Assembly: GCA_041690535.1 (NCBI GenBank)
Contig: JAWLHA010000055.1
Span: 1-28,903 of the forward strand
DNA length: 28,903 nucleotides
Source of the DNA: JAWLHA01 sp041690535
GTDB taxonomy: Bacteria > Pseudomonadota > Gammaproteobacteria > Thiohalomonadales > Thiohalomonadaceae
Reading direction: 5' to 3'
Made by a program: the position numbers and the translations under genes. Positions 1 through 6,533 of this stretch are shown here, one piece after another. Each line of letters opens with the position of its first letter. Position 1 is the first letter of the stretch. The notes under the pieces were generated by a model that was not told the origin of the DNA, did no database searches, and saw nothing but the letters and a program-made list of their open reading frames with translations.

Positions 1-16
1 TGCGCTTATCCACCCT
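1..16. repeat. Partial copy of the 25-bp GGTGGAT palindromic repeat
   Basis: The first 16 bases (TGCGCTTATCCACCCT) match the right half of the palindromic repeat that is complete at 28850-28876 and 26723-26749. The left half would lie outside the window. Confidence 0.6.
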
Positions 17-76
17 ACCTCGGTTCGCTGCCCCCGCCACCTGCGGCGCAATTTGGCTGCGATTGGCGATCTTTCC

Positions 77-116
77 GTTTACCTGTTCGGTGCTCTAGAG
101 CACCGAACAGGTAAAC
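77..116. repeat. Perfect 40-bp palindrome
   Basis: Bases 77-94 (GTTTACCTGTTCGGTGCT) are the exact reverse complement of 99-116, separated only by the self-complementary CTAG. It lies 36 bp beyond the stop codon of the inositol-phosphate synthase gene on the minus strand. No T-run follows on either strand, so it is not a classical terminator. It could be a transcript-end hairpin, a dimeric protein-binding site or a joined inverted repeat. Confidence 0.85.
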
Positions 117-151
117 CAGTACCAAACGCTGAGCGAGGTGTAAGTCATTAC

Positions 152-1339
152 TCAGGGCCGCTCCCCCTGGAGCTGGCCGGCATCCCGCCGCAGGCTCTCC
201 TTGCCATCACGCTGCTCCGTGAGGTCATGCAACTTCTTGCCCCAAGTCCCCGCGATGAAGGCCTCGACGATGCGGTAAGCCTCGTCATCGGAGAACTGTC
301 GTGGCGGGTGCTTGCAGAAGTACGCCGAAGGCGCCACCAGCACGCCGCCCTGCCCCCGGTCCAGCGCGAGCTTGCAACAGCGGATGGCATCGATGGCTAC
401 GCCGGCCGAGTTGGGGGAGTCCTCCACCGACAGGCGCAGCTCCACGTTCATCGCGATGTCGCCGAACAGGCGCCCCTCCATGCGGATGAAGCACACCTTG
501 TTATCCTTCTGCCACGGCACATAGTCGCTCGGGCCCACGTGGATGTCGTCCGCCGGCAACCTGAGGCCTGCCACCGACTGCACAGCCTCGGTCTTGGAGG
601 TCTTCTTGGAGGCGAGCCGGTCCCGGTCGAGCATGTTGAGAAAATCGGTATTTCCGCCGGTATTGATCTGGTAGGTGCGGTCCAGCGCCACCCCCCGCTT
701 GCGGAAGAGATCGGCCAGGGCCCGGTGGACGATGGTGGCCCCGAGTTGGGATTTGATGTCATCGCCGACCAGAGGGATGCCCCGCTCCTCGAAGCGCGCC
801 GCCCAGCCGGGATCGCTGGCGATGAACACCGGGATGTTGTTGACGAAACCCACCCCTGCCGCCAGCGCCGCCTCGGCATAGAAGCGGGTGGCGGCCTCGG
901 AGCCCACGGGCAGGTAATTGACCAGGATTTCAGCGCCCGAGTCGCGCAACTCGGCCACCAACTCCTCGAAGGTGATCTCCGGCTCGTCGCTGGGAAGAAA
1001 TGTCTGGGGGTCCGGATAGGCCTGCATATGGGGGGGACAGCCGTCGAGGATCCGCCCCATGCGCACCGTGACCCCGGTCGGGGGGAGTTCGGGGACAATA
1101 GGCGCGGTGCAGTTGGGCGGCTGAAAAACGGCTTCGTTCACATCCCGCCCCACCTTTCGGCTGTCGATGTCGAAAGCCGCCACCACCTCGATATCGCCCG
1201 GCCGGTAACCGCCGATCTCCCAATGCATGAGGCCGACGCAATCGTCAGGGCTCCTCTCCCTGTAGTAGCGGAACCCCTGGACCAGTGAGCTCGCGCAGTT
1301 GCCGAGCCCTACGATTGCGATCTTTATTGTTCCGTTCAT
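152..1339 (-). CDS. ino1: Inositol-3-phosphate synthase (myo-inositol-1-phosphate synthase)
   Basis: Converts glucose 6-phosphate to 1L-myo-inositol 1-phosphate using an internal NAD+ redox cycle in the cytoplasm. The 395-residue protein opens with a Rossmann NAD-binding motif (GLGNCASS, residues 11-18). It also contains NYLPVGSEAA, NNIPVFIASDP, GDDIKSQLGATIVHR and NTGGNTDFLNM blocks typical of the family, and a C-terminal SAYFCKHPPRQFSDDEA segment. The length fits the short archaeal/actinobacterial type rather than the roughly 510-residue eukaryotic type. The ATG at 1339 is preceded by GGGAGAG at a suitable distance. It stands alone, about 295 bp from the next gene. Whether the product is used for an inositol phosphate solute, a lipid or a thiol cannot be told from this window. 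Confidence 0.93.
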   Translation of the reverse strand: MNGTIKIAIVGLGNCASSLVQGFRYYRERSPDDCVGLMHWEIGGYRPGDIEVVAAFDIDSRKVGRDVNEAVFQPPNCTAPIVPELPPTGVTVRMGRILDGCPPHMQAYPDPQTFLPSDEPEITFEELVAELRDSGAEILVNYLPVGSEAATRFYAEAALAAGVGFVNNIPVFIASDPGWAARFEERGIPLVGDDIKSQLGATIVHRALADLFRKRGVALDRTYQINTGGNTDFLNMLDRDRLASKKTSKTEAVQSVAGLRLPADDIHVGPSDYVPWQKDNKVCFIRMEGRLFGDIAMNVELRLSVEDSPNSAGVAIDAIRCCKLALDRGQGGVLVAPSAYFCKHPPRQFSDDEAYRIVEAFIAGTWGKKLHDLTEQRDGKESLRRDAGQLQGERP

Positions 1340-1530
1340 GCAGCAACTCTCCCAGGGCGATCCCGACTACCCGGTCCCATGCCACCCGGCAAGGGCGTGC
1401 AGAGCGGCGGTGCCATGGGCCCGTAAAACACAGGCGCAAAAACACCGGCTTTTCCATGCAGTCTAGAACATTGGGATTGGGTTGCCTTTACAGGACCTTA
1501 GGGAGAGCGTGTCGCTGAAATCACCGGTAA

Positions 1531-1587
1531 CCCGGATGGAGCGAGGCGAAATCCTGGGGAAACCTGCCCCGCTTCGCTCCATCCGGG
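1531..1587. repeat. Inverted repeat with 14-bp arms between ino1 and the Spy-like gene
   Basis: CCCGGATGGAGCGA at 1531-1544 is exactly complementary to TCGCTCCATCCGGG at 1574-1587, with a 29-nt loop. The motif resembles a palindromic intergenic repeat that is common in gammaproteobacterial genomes. It lies downstream of the Spy-like gene on the minus strand and may stop or stabilise its transcript, but no T-run follows. A partial relative (AACCCGCATGGAGCG) occurs near 4372. Confidence 0.7.
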
Positions 1588-1633
1588 CGACATCCTCGAT
1601 CCGCCGACCGCCGTCCCTGGCGATGGGGTTGGA

Positions 1634-2083
1634 TTAGAAAAAGCGCTTGCGCTTGCCCATAAGCGAATCGGCCTTCTGCTGCTGCTCCGGGGTCAGCTGG
1701 GAGTAGAGCTCCCGGGTGGCCTGGCCGCGTGCCTTCACCCGCTCGAGGTGCTGTTCGGCCATCTCCACGCGCCGATCCAGCCGCTCGGGGAGGCTTTCGG
1801 GGGCACTGCCCTTGCGGGCGATCTCCGCTCCCCGATTCTCCTGCATGGCCTGCACGAAACGTTGCCAGGCCGGCTCCTGGGCGGCGGTGATCCCAAGCCG
1901 CTCTTTCATCCGCGTGAGCCGCTGTTCCATGTGCTGGGCCCGCGCCGTCTGGTGCTGCTCATAGGCCTCCGGACTCTTTCCGCGGCAGGGGCCGGAGAAT
2001 GCCGGCTGGGCGGCAGCGAGGGTGAAGGCGGCGAGTCCGGCAACGACAGCACCCCCAAGGACAAATTTGCGACGCTGTTTCAT
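1634..2083 (-). CDS. Spy/CpxP-like LTxxQ periplasmic protein
   Basis: A 149-residue exported helical protein. The N-terminus has a twin-arginine-like start (QRRKFVLGG) and a hydrophobic stretch to about residue 28, so export is likely, possibly by Tat. Two family-type motifs are visible: ITAAQ at 65-69 and LTPEQ at 130-134, separated by charged helical sequence. Spy and CpxP proteins are periplasmic chaperones or stress sensors controlled by envelope two-component systems. Here the gene is divergent from such a system at 2254-4355, which fits co-regulation. The ATG is preceded by AGGAGG about 9 nt upstream. Chaperone function is inferred from the family, not shown. Confidence 0.8.
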   Translation of the reverse strand: MKQRRKFVLGGAVVAGLAAFTLAAAQPAFSGPCRGKSPEAYEQHQTARAQHMEQRLTRMKERLGITAAQEPAWQRFVQAMQENRGAEIARKGSAPESLPERLDRRVEMAEQHLERVKARGQATRELYSQLTPEQQQKADSLMGKRKRFF

Positions 2084-2131
2084 GACAAGTGGTCCTCCTG
2101 TGGTTCGACGGTGTCTATCTCACCAGAGGCG

Positions 2132-2208
2132 TGTAACGGCAATTTTTCCGCCCGGCACCGATTTGTAACCTTCCGTGTCGCACCGCGCGGTGTTTACACT
2201 CCGTTACA
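2132..2208. promoter_or_regulatory. Putative response-regulator operator: three TGTAAC/GTTACA hexamers
   Basis: TGTAAC occurs at 2132-2137 and 2164-2169 (32 bp apart, about three helical turns), and its reverse complement GTTACA at 2203-2208. All three are in the 170-bp gap between the divergent Spy-like gene and the response regulator gene. GTTACA is the core half-site known for RstA-type OmpR-family regulators. Binding by the neighbouring regulator is an inference. Confidence 0.45.
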
Positions 2209-2253
2209 AACTCACCCTGTCCCCGCAGGGATTTCCGACGGTATAACGAGGCC

Positions 2254-2997
2254 ATGAACCAGCAACCCCACATTCTCGTCGTGGACGACGATCCGGAAAT
2301 CCGTCAACTGCTCCACGAGTACCTGGAACGCAACGGCTTCCGCGCCACCGCGGTGGCCGATGGCCGCGGCCTGTGGCGGACCCTTGAGAGCACCATGGTG
2401 GATCTCATCGTGCTCGATCTCATGCTGCCTGGCGAAGATGGGCTGCTGCTGTGCCGCAATCTCCGGGCGCGCAAGGAGGGGCCGGTCGACCACTCCCGCA
2501 CCCCGGTGATCATGCTCACCGCCCGGGGTGACGAAACCGATCGGATCGTCGGCCTGGAGATGGGCGCCGACGACTACCTGGCCAAACCCTTCAATCCCCG
2601 CGAACTGCTGGCGCGCATCAAGGCGGTGCTGCGCCGGGTGCATGAACTCCCCCCCACCGAGGAGACGAACGAAATCCGGCTGCTCAAGTTCGCCGGCTGG
2701 ACCCTCGATCTCATCGCACGCCACCTGCTCTCCCCCGCGGGAGTAATCGTCTCGCTCAGCGGCAGCGAGTTCTGCCTGCTGCGGATTCTGCTCAGCCGCC
2801 CCAACCGCATCTTCAGCCGCGACCAGCTCCTGGAGCTCTGCCAGCGGCGTGAGGCCGGACCGTTCGACCGCAGCATCGACGTGCAGATCAGCCGTCTTCG
2901 CCGCCACCTGGGCGACGACGCCCGCGACCCCGCCATCATCAAGACCATTCGGGGCGAGGGCTACGTGTTGAGCGCCGAGGTCAGCGAGTGCAGATGA
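2254..2997 (+). CDS. OmpR-family response regulator
   Basis: A 247-residue DNA-binding response regulator. The receiver domain (about 5-125) has the acidic pocket DDD at 11-13, the phospho-acceptor D55 in VLDLMLPGEDG, T89 in MLTA and K111 in AKPF. A winged-helix DNA-binding domain follows (about 140-245), ending in the typical DVQISRLRRHLGDD and IKTIRGEGYVLSA segments. It overlaps the start of the histidine kinase gene, so the pair is translationally coupled. The sequence resembles the OmpR/RstA group. A target in the shared promoter with the Spy-like gene is likely but inferred. The ATG is preceded by CGAGG about 5 nt upstream. Confidence 0.93.
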   Translation: MNQQPHILVVDDDPEIRQLLHEYLERNGFRATAVADGRGLWRTLESTMVDLIVLDLMLPGEDGLLLCRNLRARKEGPVDHSRTPVIMLTARGDETDRIVGLEMGADDYLAKPFNPRELLARIKAVLRRVHELPPTEETNEIRLLKFAGWTLDLIARHLLSPAGVIVSLSGSEFCLLRILLSRPNRIFSRDQLLELCQRREAGPFDRSIDVQISRLRRHLGDDARDPAIIKTIRGEGYVLSAEVSECR

Positions 2998-4355
2998 TGC
3001 GCCGCCTGCTGCCTCGCTCCCTCTTCGGCCGGCTCGTCCTGGTCCTCCTGGCCGGCCTCCTGCTGGCCCAACTGGCAAGCGCTGTGCTGCTGCTGCGGGA
3101 CCGAGGACTCGCGGTGCACCAGGCGAGCGGCTTTCAGCTGGCCCAGCGGGCCGTCACGGTGGTCCACCTGCTGGATAGCCTCGAGCCCAAAGAGCGCCAC
3201 CGCATCGCCCGTGGCCTCGAAGCGCCGGGATTGCGCATCGCCCTGCGTCCCGAGGCCGTGCCCCTGCCCGCCGACGGCGACGAACATCTCACCCAGCGCT
3301 TTCGCCGGCTGTTGGGCCGTGCCCTGGAGGAGGAGCGGCAGTTCTCGGTGTGGGTGGGCGAACGGCCGCCTGCCCCGCCCGAACGGCCCACACGTCCCCA
3401 CTGGCGGGGCGCTCCGCGCCCGCTGCCGGAGTTCATCATCCAGGTGCAGCTGGGCGACGGCAGCTGGGTCCGGTTCGACCACCGCCCCCCCGCGGAGCTG
3501 TTTGCCAATCCGCAACGCTTGATCCTGATCCTGGCCGTGCTCCTCGGCTCCGTGGTGCTTCTCTCGCTGCTGGCGGTACGCTGGGTGACCCGCCCCCTGG
3601 CGGCGCTCTCCGCTGCGGCCGAGGGACTCGGGCGCAACCTCAACCAACCCCCGCTCAACGAGAGTGGCCCCTCCGAGGTCCGGCGGGCCGCCTCGGCATT
3701 CAACGCCATGCAGCGCAGTCTGGTCCGCTACATCGCCGATCGGGAGCGGCTGCTCAGTTCGGTCTCCCACGATCTGCGCACGCCCCTCACGCGGATGCGG
3801 CTGCGCGCCGAGCTGGTGGACGACCCGCCCCTTCAGGGCAAGCTCCTGCAGGACATCGGCGACATGGAGGCGATGGTTCATTCGACCCTCGACTTCATCC
3901 GCGGCAGCGGTGAGGGGGAGCCCCTGCACCCTGTCGACCTCAACGCCCTGGTGGAGAGCCTTGGTGCGGACATGGAGGAGCTGGGGTTTGCGGTTCGCGT
4001 GGTCGGGCGCGTCGAGGCCCCCTACCCCGCCCGCCCCACCGCCCTGAAACGCTGCCTCACCAACCTGGTGGATAACGCGGTGAAATACGGGGGCAGCGCC
4101 GCCATCACCCTCACCGAGGAGGGCCGCCACGTGCGGATTGCCGTGGCCGACGAGGGCCCCGGCCTGCCGGAGTCGGAGCTCGAGCATGTGTTCGAACCCT
4201 TCTATCGCGGCGAACCCTCCCGCAGCCGTGCGACCGGCGGCGTGGGCCTGGGGCTCAGCATCGCCCGCAACATCGCCCGCGCCCACGGCGGCGACCTCAC
4301 CCTGCACAACCGTCCGCAGGGGGGGCTGGAGGCCGTACTGGTATTGCCGCGATAG
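2988..4355 (+). CDS. Sensor histidine kinase, EnvZ/RstB-like
   Basis: A 455-residue inner-membrane kinase partnered with the upstream regulator. Membrane segments lie at about 14-36 and 177-197. They enclose a periplasmic loop of about 140 residues that is rich in proline and arginine near 125-145. A HAMP linker follows, then the H-box SSVSHDLRTPLTR with H261, the N-box TNLVDNAVKYG with N363, the G1 box DEGPGLP (388-394) and the G2 box GVGLGLS (418-424), so it should be an active kinase. I chose the GTG at 2988 because GAGG at 2977-2980 is well spaced. The ATG at 2994, which gives an ATGA overlap with the regulator stop, is an alternative and would remove two residues. Confidence 0.92.
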   Translation: MQMMRRLLPRSLFGRLVLVLLAGLLLAQLASAVLLLRDRGLAVHQASGFQLAQRAVTVVHLLDSLEPKERHRIARGLEAPGLRIALRPEAVPLPADGDEHLTQRFRRLLGRALEEERQFSVWVGERPPAPPERPTRPHWRGAPRPLPEFIIQVQLGDGSWVRFDHRPPAELFANPQRLILILAVLLGSVVLLSLLAVRWVTRPLAALSAAAEGLGRNLNQPPLNESGPSEVRRAASAFNAMQRSLVRYIADRERLLSSVSHDLRTPLTRMRLRAELVDDPPLQGKLLQDIGDMEAMVHSTLDFIRGSGEGEPLHPVDLNALVESLGADMEELGFAVRVVGRVEAPYPARPTALKRCLTNLVDNAVKYGGSAAITLTEEGRHVRIAVADEGPGLPESELEHVFEPFYRGEPSRSRATGGVGLGLSIARNIARAHGGDLTLHNRPQGGLEAVLVLPR

Positions 4356-4599
4356 CGACGTCGCGACCGTAACCCGCATGGAGCGCCGGCGACGACCTTT
4401 CGTCTGCCGGGCACGTGACGGCGCACAATGCGGGGTGGCCCGCCCCCGGGTCGTGGCCCCGAATTCCGCGCAAAAGCTTTTCCGCAGCAACTGTTGGCGT
4501 GCTTGCACTCCAACCCGGCTACCCTAGTGCGGTGAGGAATGAGCACAATCGTCGCGGGTTGATCTTGATCTCCGTGCTCAGGCGCACTTCTATTTTGCG
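4356..4599. other. Intergenic region with no supported gene
   Basis: The gap between the kinase and lipoprotein genes holds a short palindrome just after the kinase stop (GCGACGTCGC) and a partial AACCCGCATGGAGCG repeat near 4372. I found no convincing promoter or terminator. Confidence 0.5.
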
Positions 4600-5250
4600 A
4601 TGGACCTGGCGGCCAGAATGCAATCTCCGAAGCGTGCGGGCTGCACCAGCCGCGGCCAGCCGGTTTGGCCTCTTCCTAAGGCGATTGCGCTGCTGGCGTG
4701 GCTCACCGCCTGCACCACCACCGTCGTGCCGCCCCCTTCCCCCACAGAGCCCCGGCCGGTCTTCATCCTCGACCACGGCCGCCACACCTCTCTGGTCCTG
4801 CCCCACCCGCAGGGGCTCGTCCGCTACGCCTATGGCGATTGGCAGTGGTACGCGGAGGTGGAGACCGGCCCCACCGAGGCCACCTCCGCGGTCCTGTGGC
4901 CCACCCGCGCCGCCCTGGGCCGGCGTGTCATGGAAGCCCCGCCCACGGCGCAGGGGGTAAGGCACGCGCTGAAGGTCGGGATCCAGCACCTGCACACCAT
5001 TTGCGTTCCCGCCGCGGACGCGGATGCACTGCGCTCCAGGCTCGATGCCATCTTCAGAGCCAACCTTGCCACTGCCAAGTTCAATGCCGCGTACGATTTG
5101 GAGTTCGTGGAACACCCGGAACCCTACTCCGCCTGCCACAACTCCAACCACGTGGTCGCAGAGTGGTTGCAGCAGATGGGAAGCGGCGTGGAGGGAAGCG
5201 CCTTCTGGGCGGCGTGGGAAGTCGAAGACAGCGGCTGTGGGGAGCCCTGA
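4600..5250 (+). CDS. Putative lipoprotein, DUF2459 (TIGR02117)-like
   Basis: A 216-residue protein with a hydrophobic export segment ending in a lipobox (LLAWLTAC), followed by a Pro/Thr-rich linker. This suggests a lipoprotein on the periplasmic side of a membrane. The mature part begins FILDHGRHTSLVLPHPQG and continues YAYGDWQWYAE, resembling the HGWHTGLVLP and W-G-D-x-x-F/WY signatures I associate with DUF2459. Near the C-terminus is CHNSNHVVAEWL. The family has no assigned function. The ATG at 4600 gives a long n-region; the ATG at 4618 is an equally possible start. It converges with the CDF exporter gene, only 17 bp away. Confidence 0.6.
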   Translation: MDLAARMQSPKRAGCTSRGQPVWPLPKAIALLAWLTACTTTVVPPPSPTEPRPVFILDHGRHTSLVLPHPQGLVRYAYGDWQWYAEVETGPTEATSAVLWPTRAALGRRVMEAPPTAQGVRHALKVGIQHLHTICVPAADADALRSRLDAIFRANLATAKFNAAYDLEFVEHPEPYSACHNSNHVVAEWLQQMGSGVEGSAFWAAWEVEDSGCGEP

Positions 5251-5267
5251 AAGGATGCTTCAATCCT

Positions 5268-6203
5268 TCATCCGCCCAGCCTGCTGCGGAGAAAGCGATC
5301 GCTGCGGCGGCGGTAGAAGTGCACCGGCTGCTCCACCGACTCGGGCTGCAGCGTCACGTGCTCAATGCCGAATCGCTGCGCCAGCATGGTCTGGAGCCGA
5401 AGGAGCAGATCCGCCCAGCCGTCGAGCCTCGCGGTGACGATATGGGCCGACAGCGCCACCCGTTGCGACGAGAGCGACCAGATATGCAGGTCGTGCACCG
5501 AAACGACCCCCTCCTCTTCGACGATGGCGTGCCCCACCTCCTCCATGGAGATATCGAAGGGCACCCCCTCCATCAGACCATGCACCGCCTCCCTGAGCAG
5601 GCTGAGGCTGGAGTAGAGGATCAGGGCGACGATGACAAAGGAGAGTACCGCGTCGATGGGTGTCCAGCCGGTGGTGAGGATCACGATGCCCGAGACAAAT
5701 GCCGCCACTGAGCCAAGCAGGTCGCTCATGACGTGGATCAGGGCGGCACGCACGTTGATGTTGCGCCGCTCCCGCGCCAGCAGCCAGGCGGCCAGCAGGT
5801 TGATCCCGAACCCCAGCAGCGCCACGACGGTCAGCGCCGCGCCCCTGATTTCCACAGGCGGAGCCTGGAGCCGGCCGATGGCCGCGGCGACGATGGCGGT
5901 GGCCACCCCCAGCATGAGCACGGCATTGACCATGGCACTGAGCAGTTCGGCCCGTCCCAGACCGTAGGAGTGACGCGGTGAGGGTCCCCGACCCGACAGC
6001 CAGGCAGCCACGGTGGCCAGCCCCAGGGCCATGGAGTCGGTGAGCATGTGACCCGCATCGGAGAGCAGCGCCAGAGAGTTGGCCCACCATCCCGCCACCG
6101 CCTCCACGAAGGCAAACGCGAGGGTCAGCCCGAGGGCGATGCCCAGCCCCTTCCCGCTTCCGTGCGCGTGCGAGTGCGAGTGCGAGTGTGTGTGCTCGGT
6201 CAT
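5268..6203 (-). CDS. CDF-family zinc/cation efflux transporter (CzcD/ZnT-like)
   Basis: An inner-membrane proton-coupled metal exporter of 311 residues. The N-terminus is histidine-rich (HTHSHSHSHAHG). Six membrane segments follow. Segment 2 carries DAGHMLTD (HxxxD) and segment 5 carries HVMSD (HxxxD), the two-His, two-Asp site expected for Zn-selective CDFs. The soluble C-terminal domain has VHDLHIWSLSSQ. I chose the ATG at 6203, directly before the His-rich segment. An in-frame GTG at 6329 would add 42 residues including HTHAHG, and neither start has a strong ribosome binding site. Zinc is the best guess; cadmium or cobalt remain possible. Confidence 0.88.
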   Translation of the reverse strand: MTEHTHSHSHSHAHGSGKGLGIALGLTLAFAFVEAVAGWWANSLALLSDAGHMLTDSMALGLATVAAWLSGRGPSPRHSYGLGRAELLSAMVNAVLMLGVATAIVAAAIGRLQAPPVEIRGAALTVVALLGFGINLLAAWLLARERRNINVRAALIHVMSDLLGSVAAFVSGIVILTTGWTPIDAVLSFVIVALILYSSLSLLREAVHGLMEGVPFDISMEEVGHAIVEEEGVVSVHDLHIWSLSSQRVALSAHIVTARLDGWADLLLRLQTMLAQRFGIEHVTLQPESVEQPVHFYRRRSDRFLRSRLGG

Positions 6204-6533
6204 GCCCTGGTTCGAGACCCCATGCGCGTGCGTGTGCAGCCAGCCGCCCCCGCATTTCACCGAACAACCGGGGGGCGAACAGAGAGGCGAGTCTACCGGA
6301 GAGCCCGGCGCCGCAGATACCCCCTTCACGCATCTTGCATTGGTTGGCCGCGTCGGGTTCGTCTGCTTGGTGCTCTAGCTGTACCCTGCCCGACCGTGCT
6401 CTAAGATTTGTGTGTCGATGCGTTGAACCCTGGCACATGGCACGCGCGGGACGGTCATGGGTGCCCCCGATGCTCAAGGATGCTGAAAGTAAAGCACAGG
6501 GCAGCCTCAAGCTAAGGAGAAGCGGTCCGGCCA
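6204..6533. other. Intergenic region upstream of the GH15 operon and CDF gene
   Basis: This 330-bp divergent gap must hold promoters for the CDF gene (-) and the GH15 unit (+). I see no clear sigma70 boxes. TGGCAC is repeated at about 6430-6441, but it lacks a proper -12 element. GGTGCTCTAG near 6370 is shared with the 77-116 palindrome. Confidence 0.4.

Noticed and set aside
53..1288. 411-codon ORF opposite the inositol-phosphate synthase
   Set aside because: It has no family features, and the synthase is well supported.
2242..2247. TATAAC as the -10 box of the response regulator gene
   Set aside because: It would place the transcription start on the ATG, giving a leaderless mRNA despite a ribosome binding site in the same place.
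2961..4508. 515-codon antisense ORF opposite the histidine kinase
   Set aside because: It is a GC-driven shadow; the kinase motifs are complete on the plus strand.
6165..6200. CRISPR-like or VNTR array
   Set aside because: The GTGCGA repeats are inside a coding region and code for His-rich sequence; there are no spacers.
6430..6445. Sigma54 promoter from the TGGCAC repeat
   Set aside because: The -12 element (TTGC) is missing; only the GG and GC dinucleotides fit.
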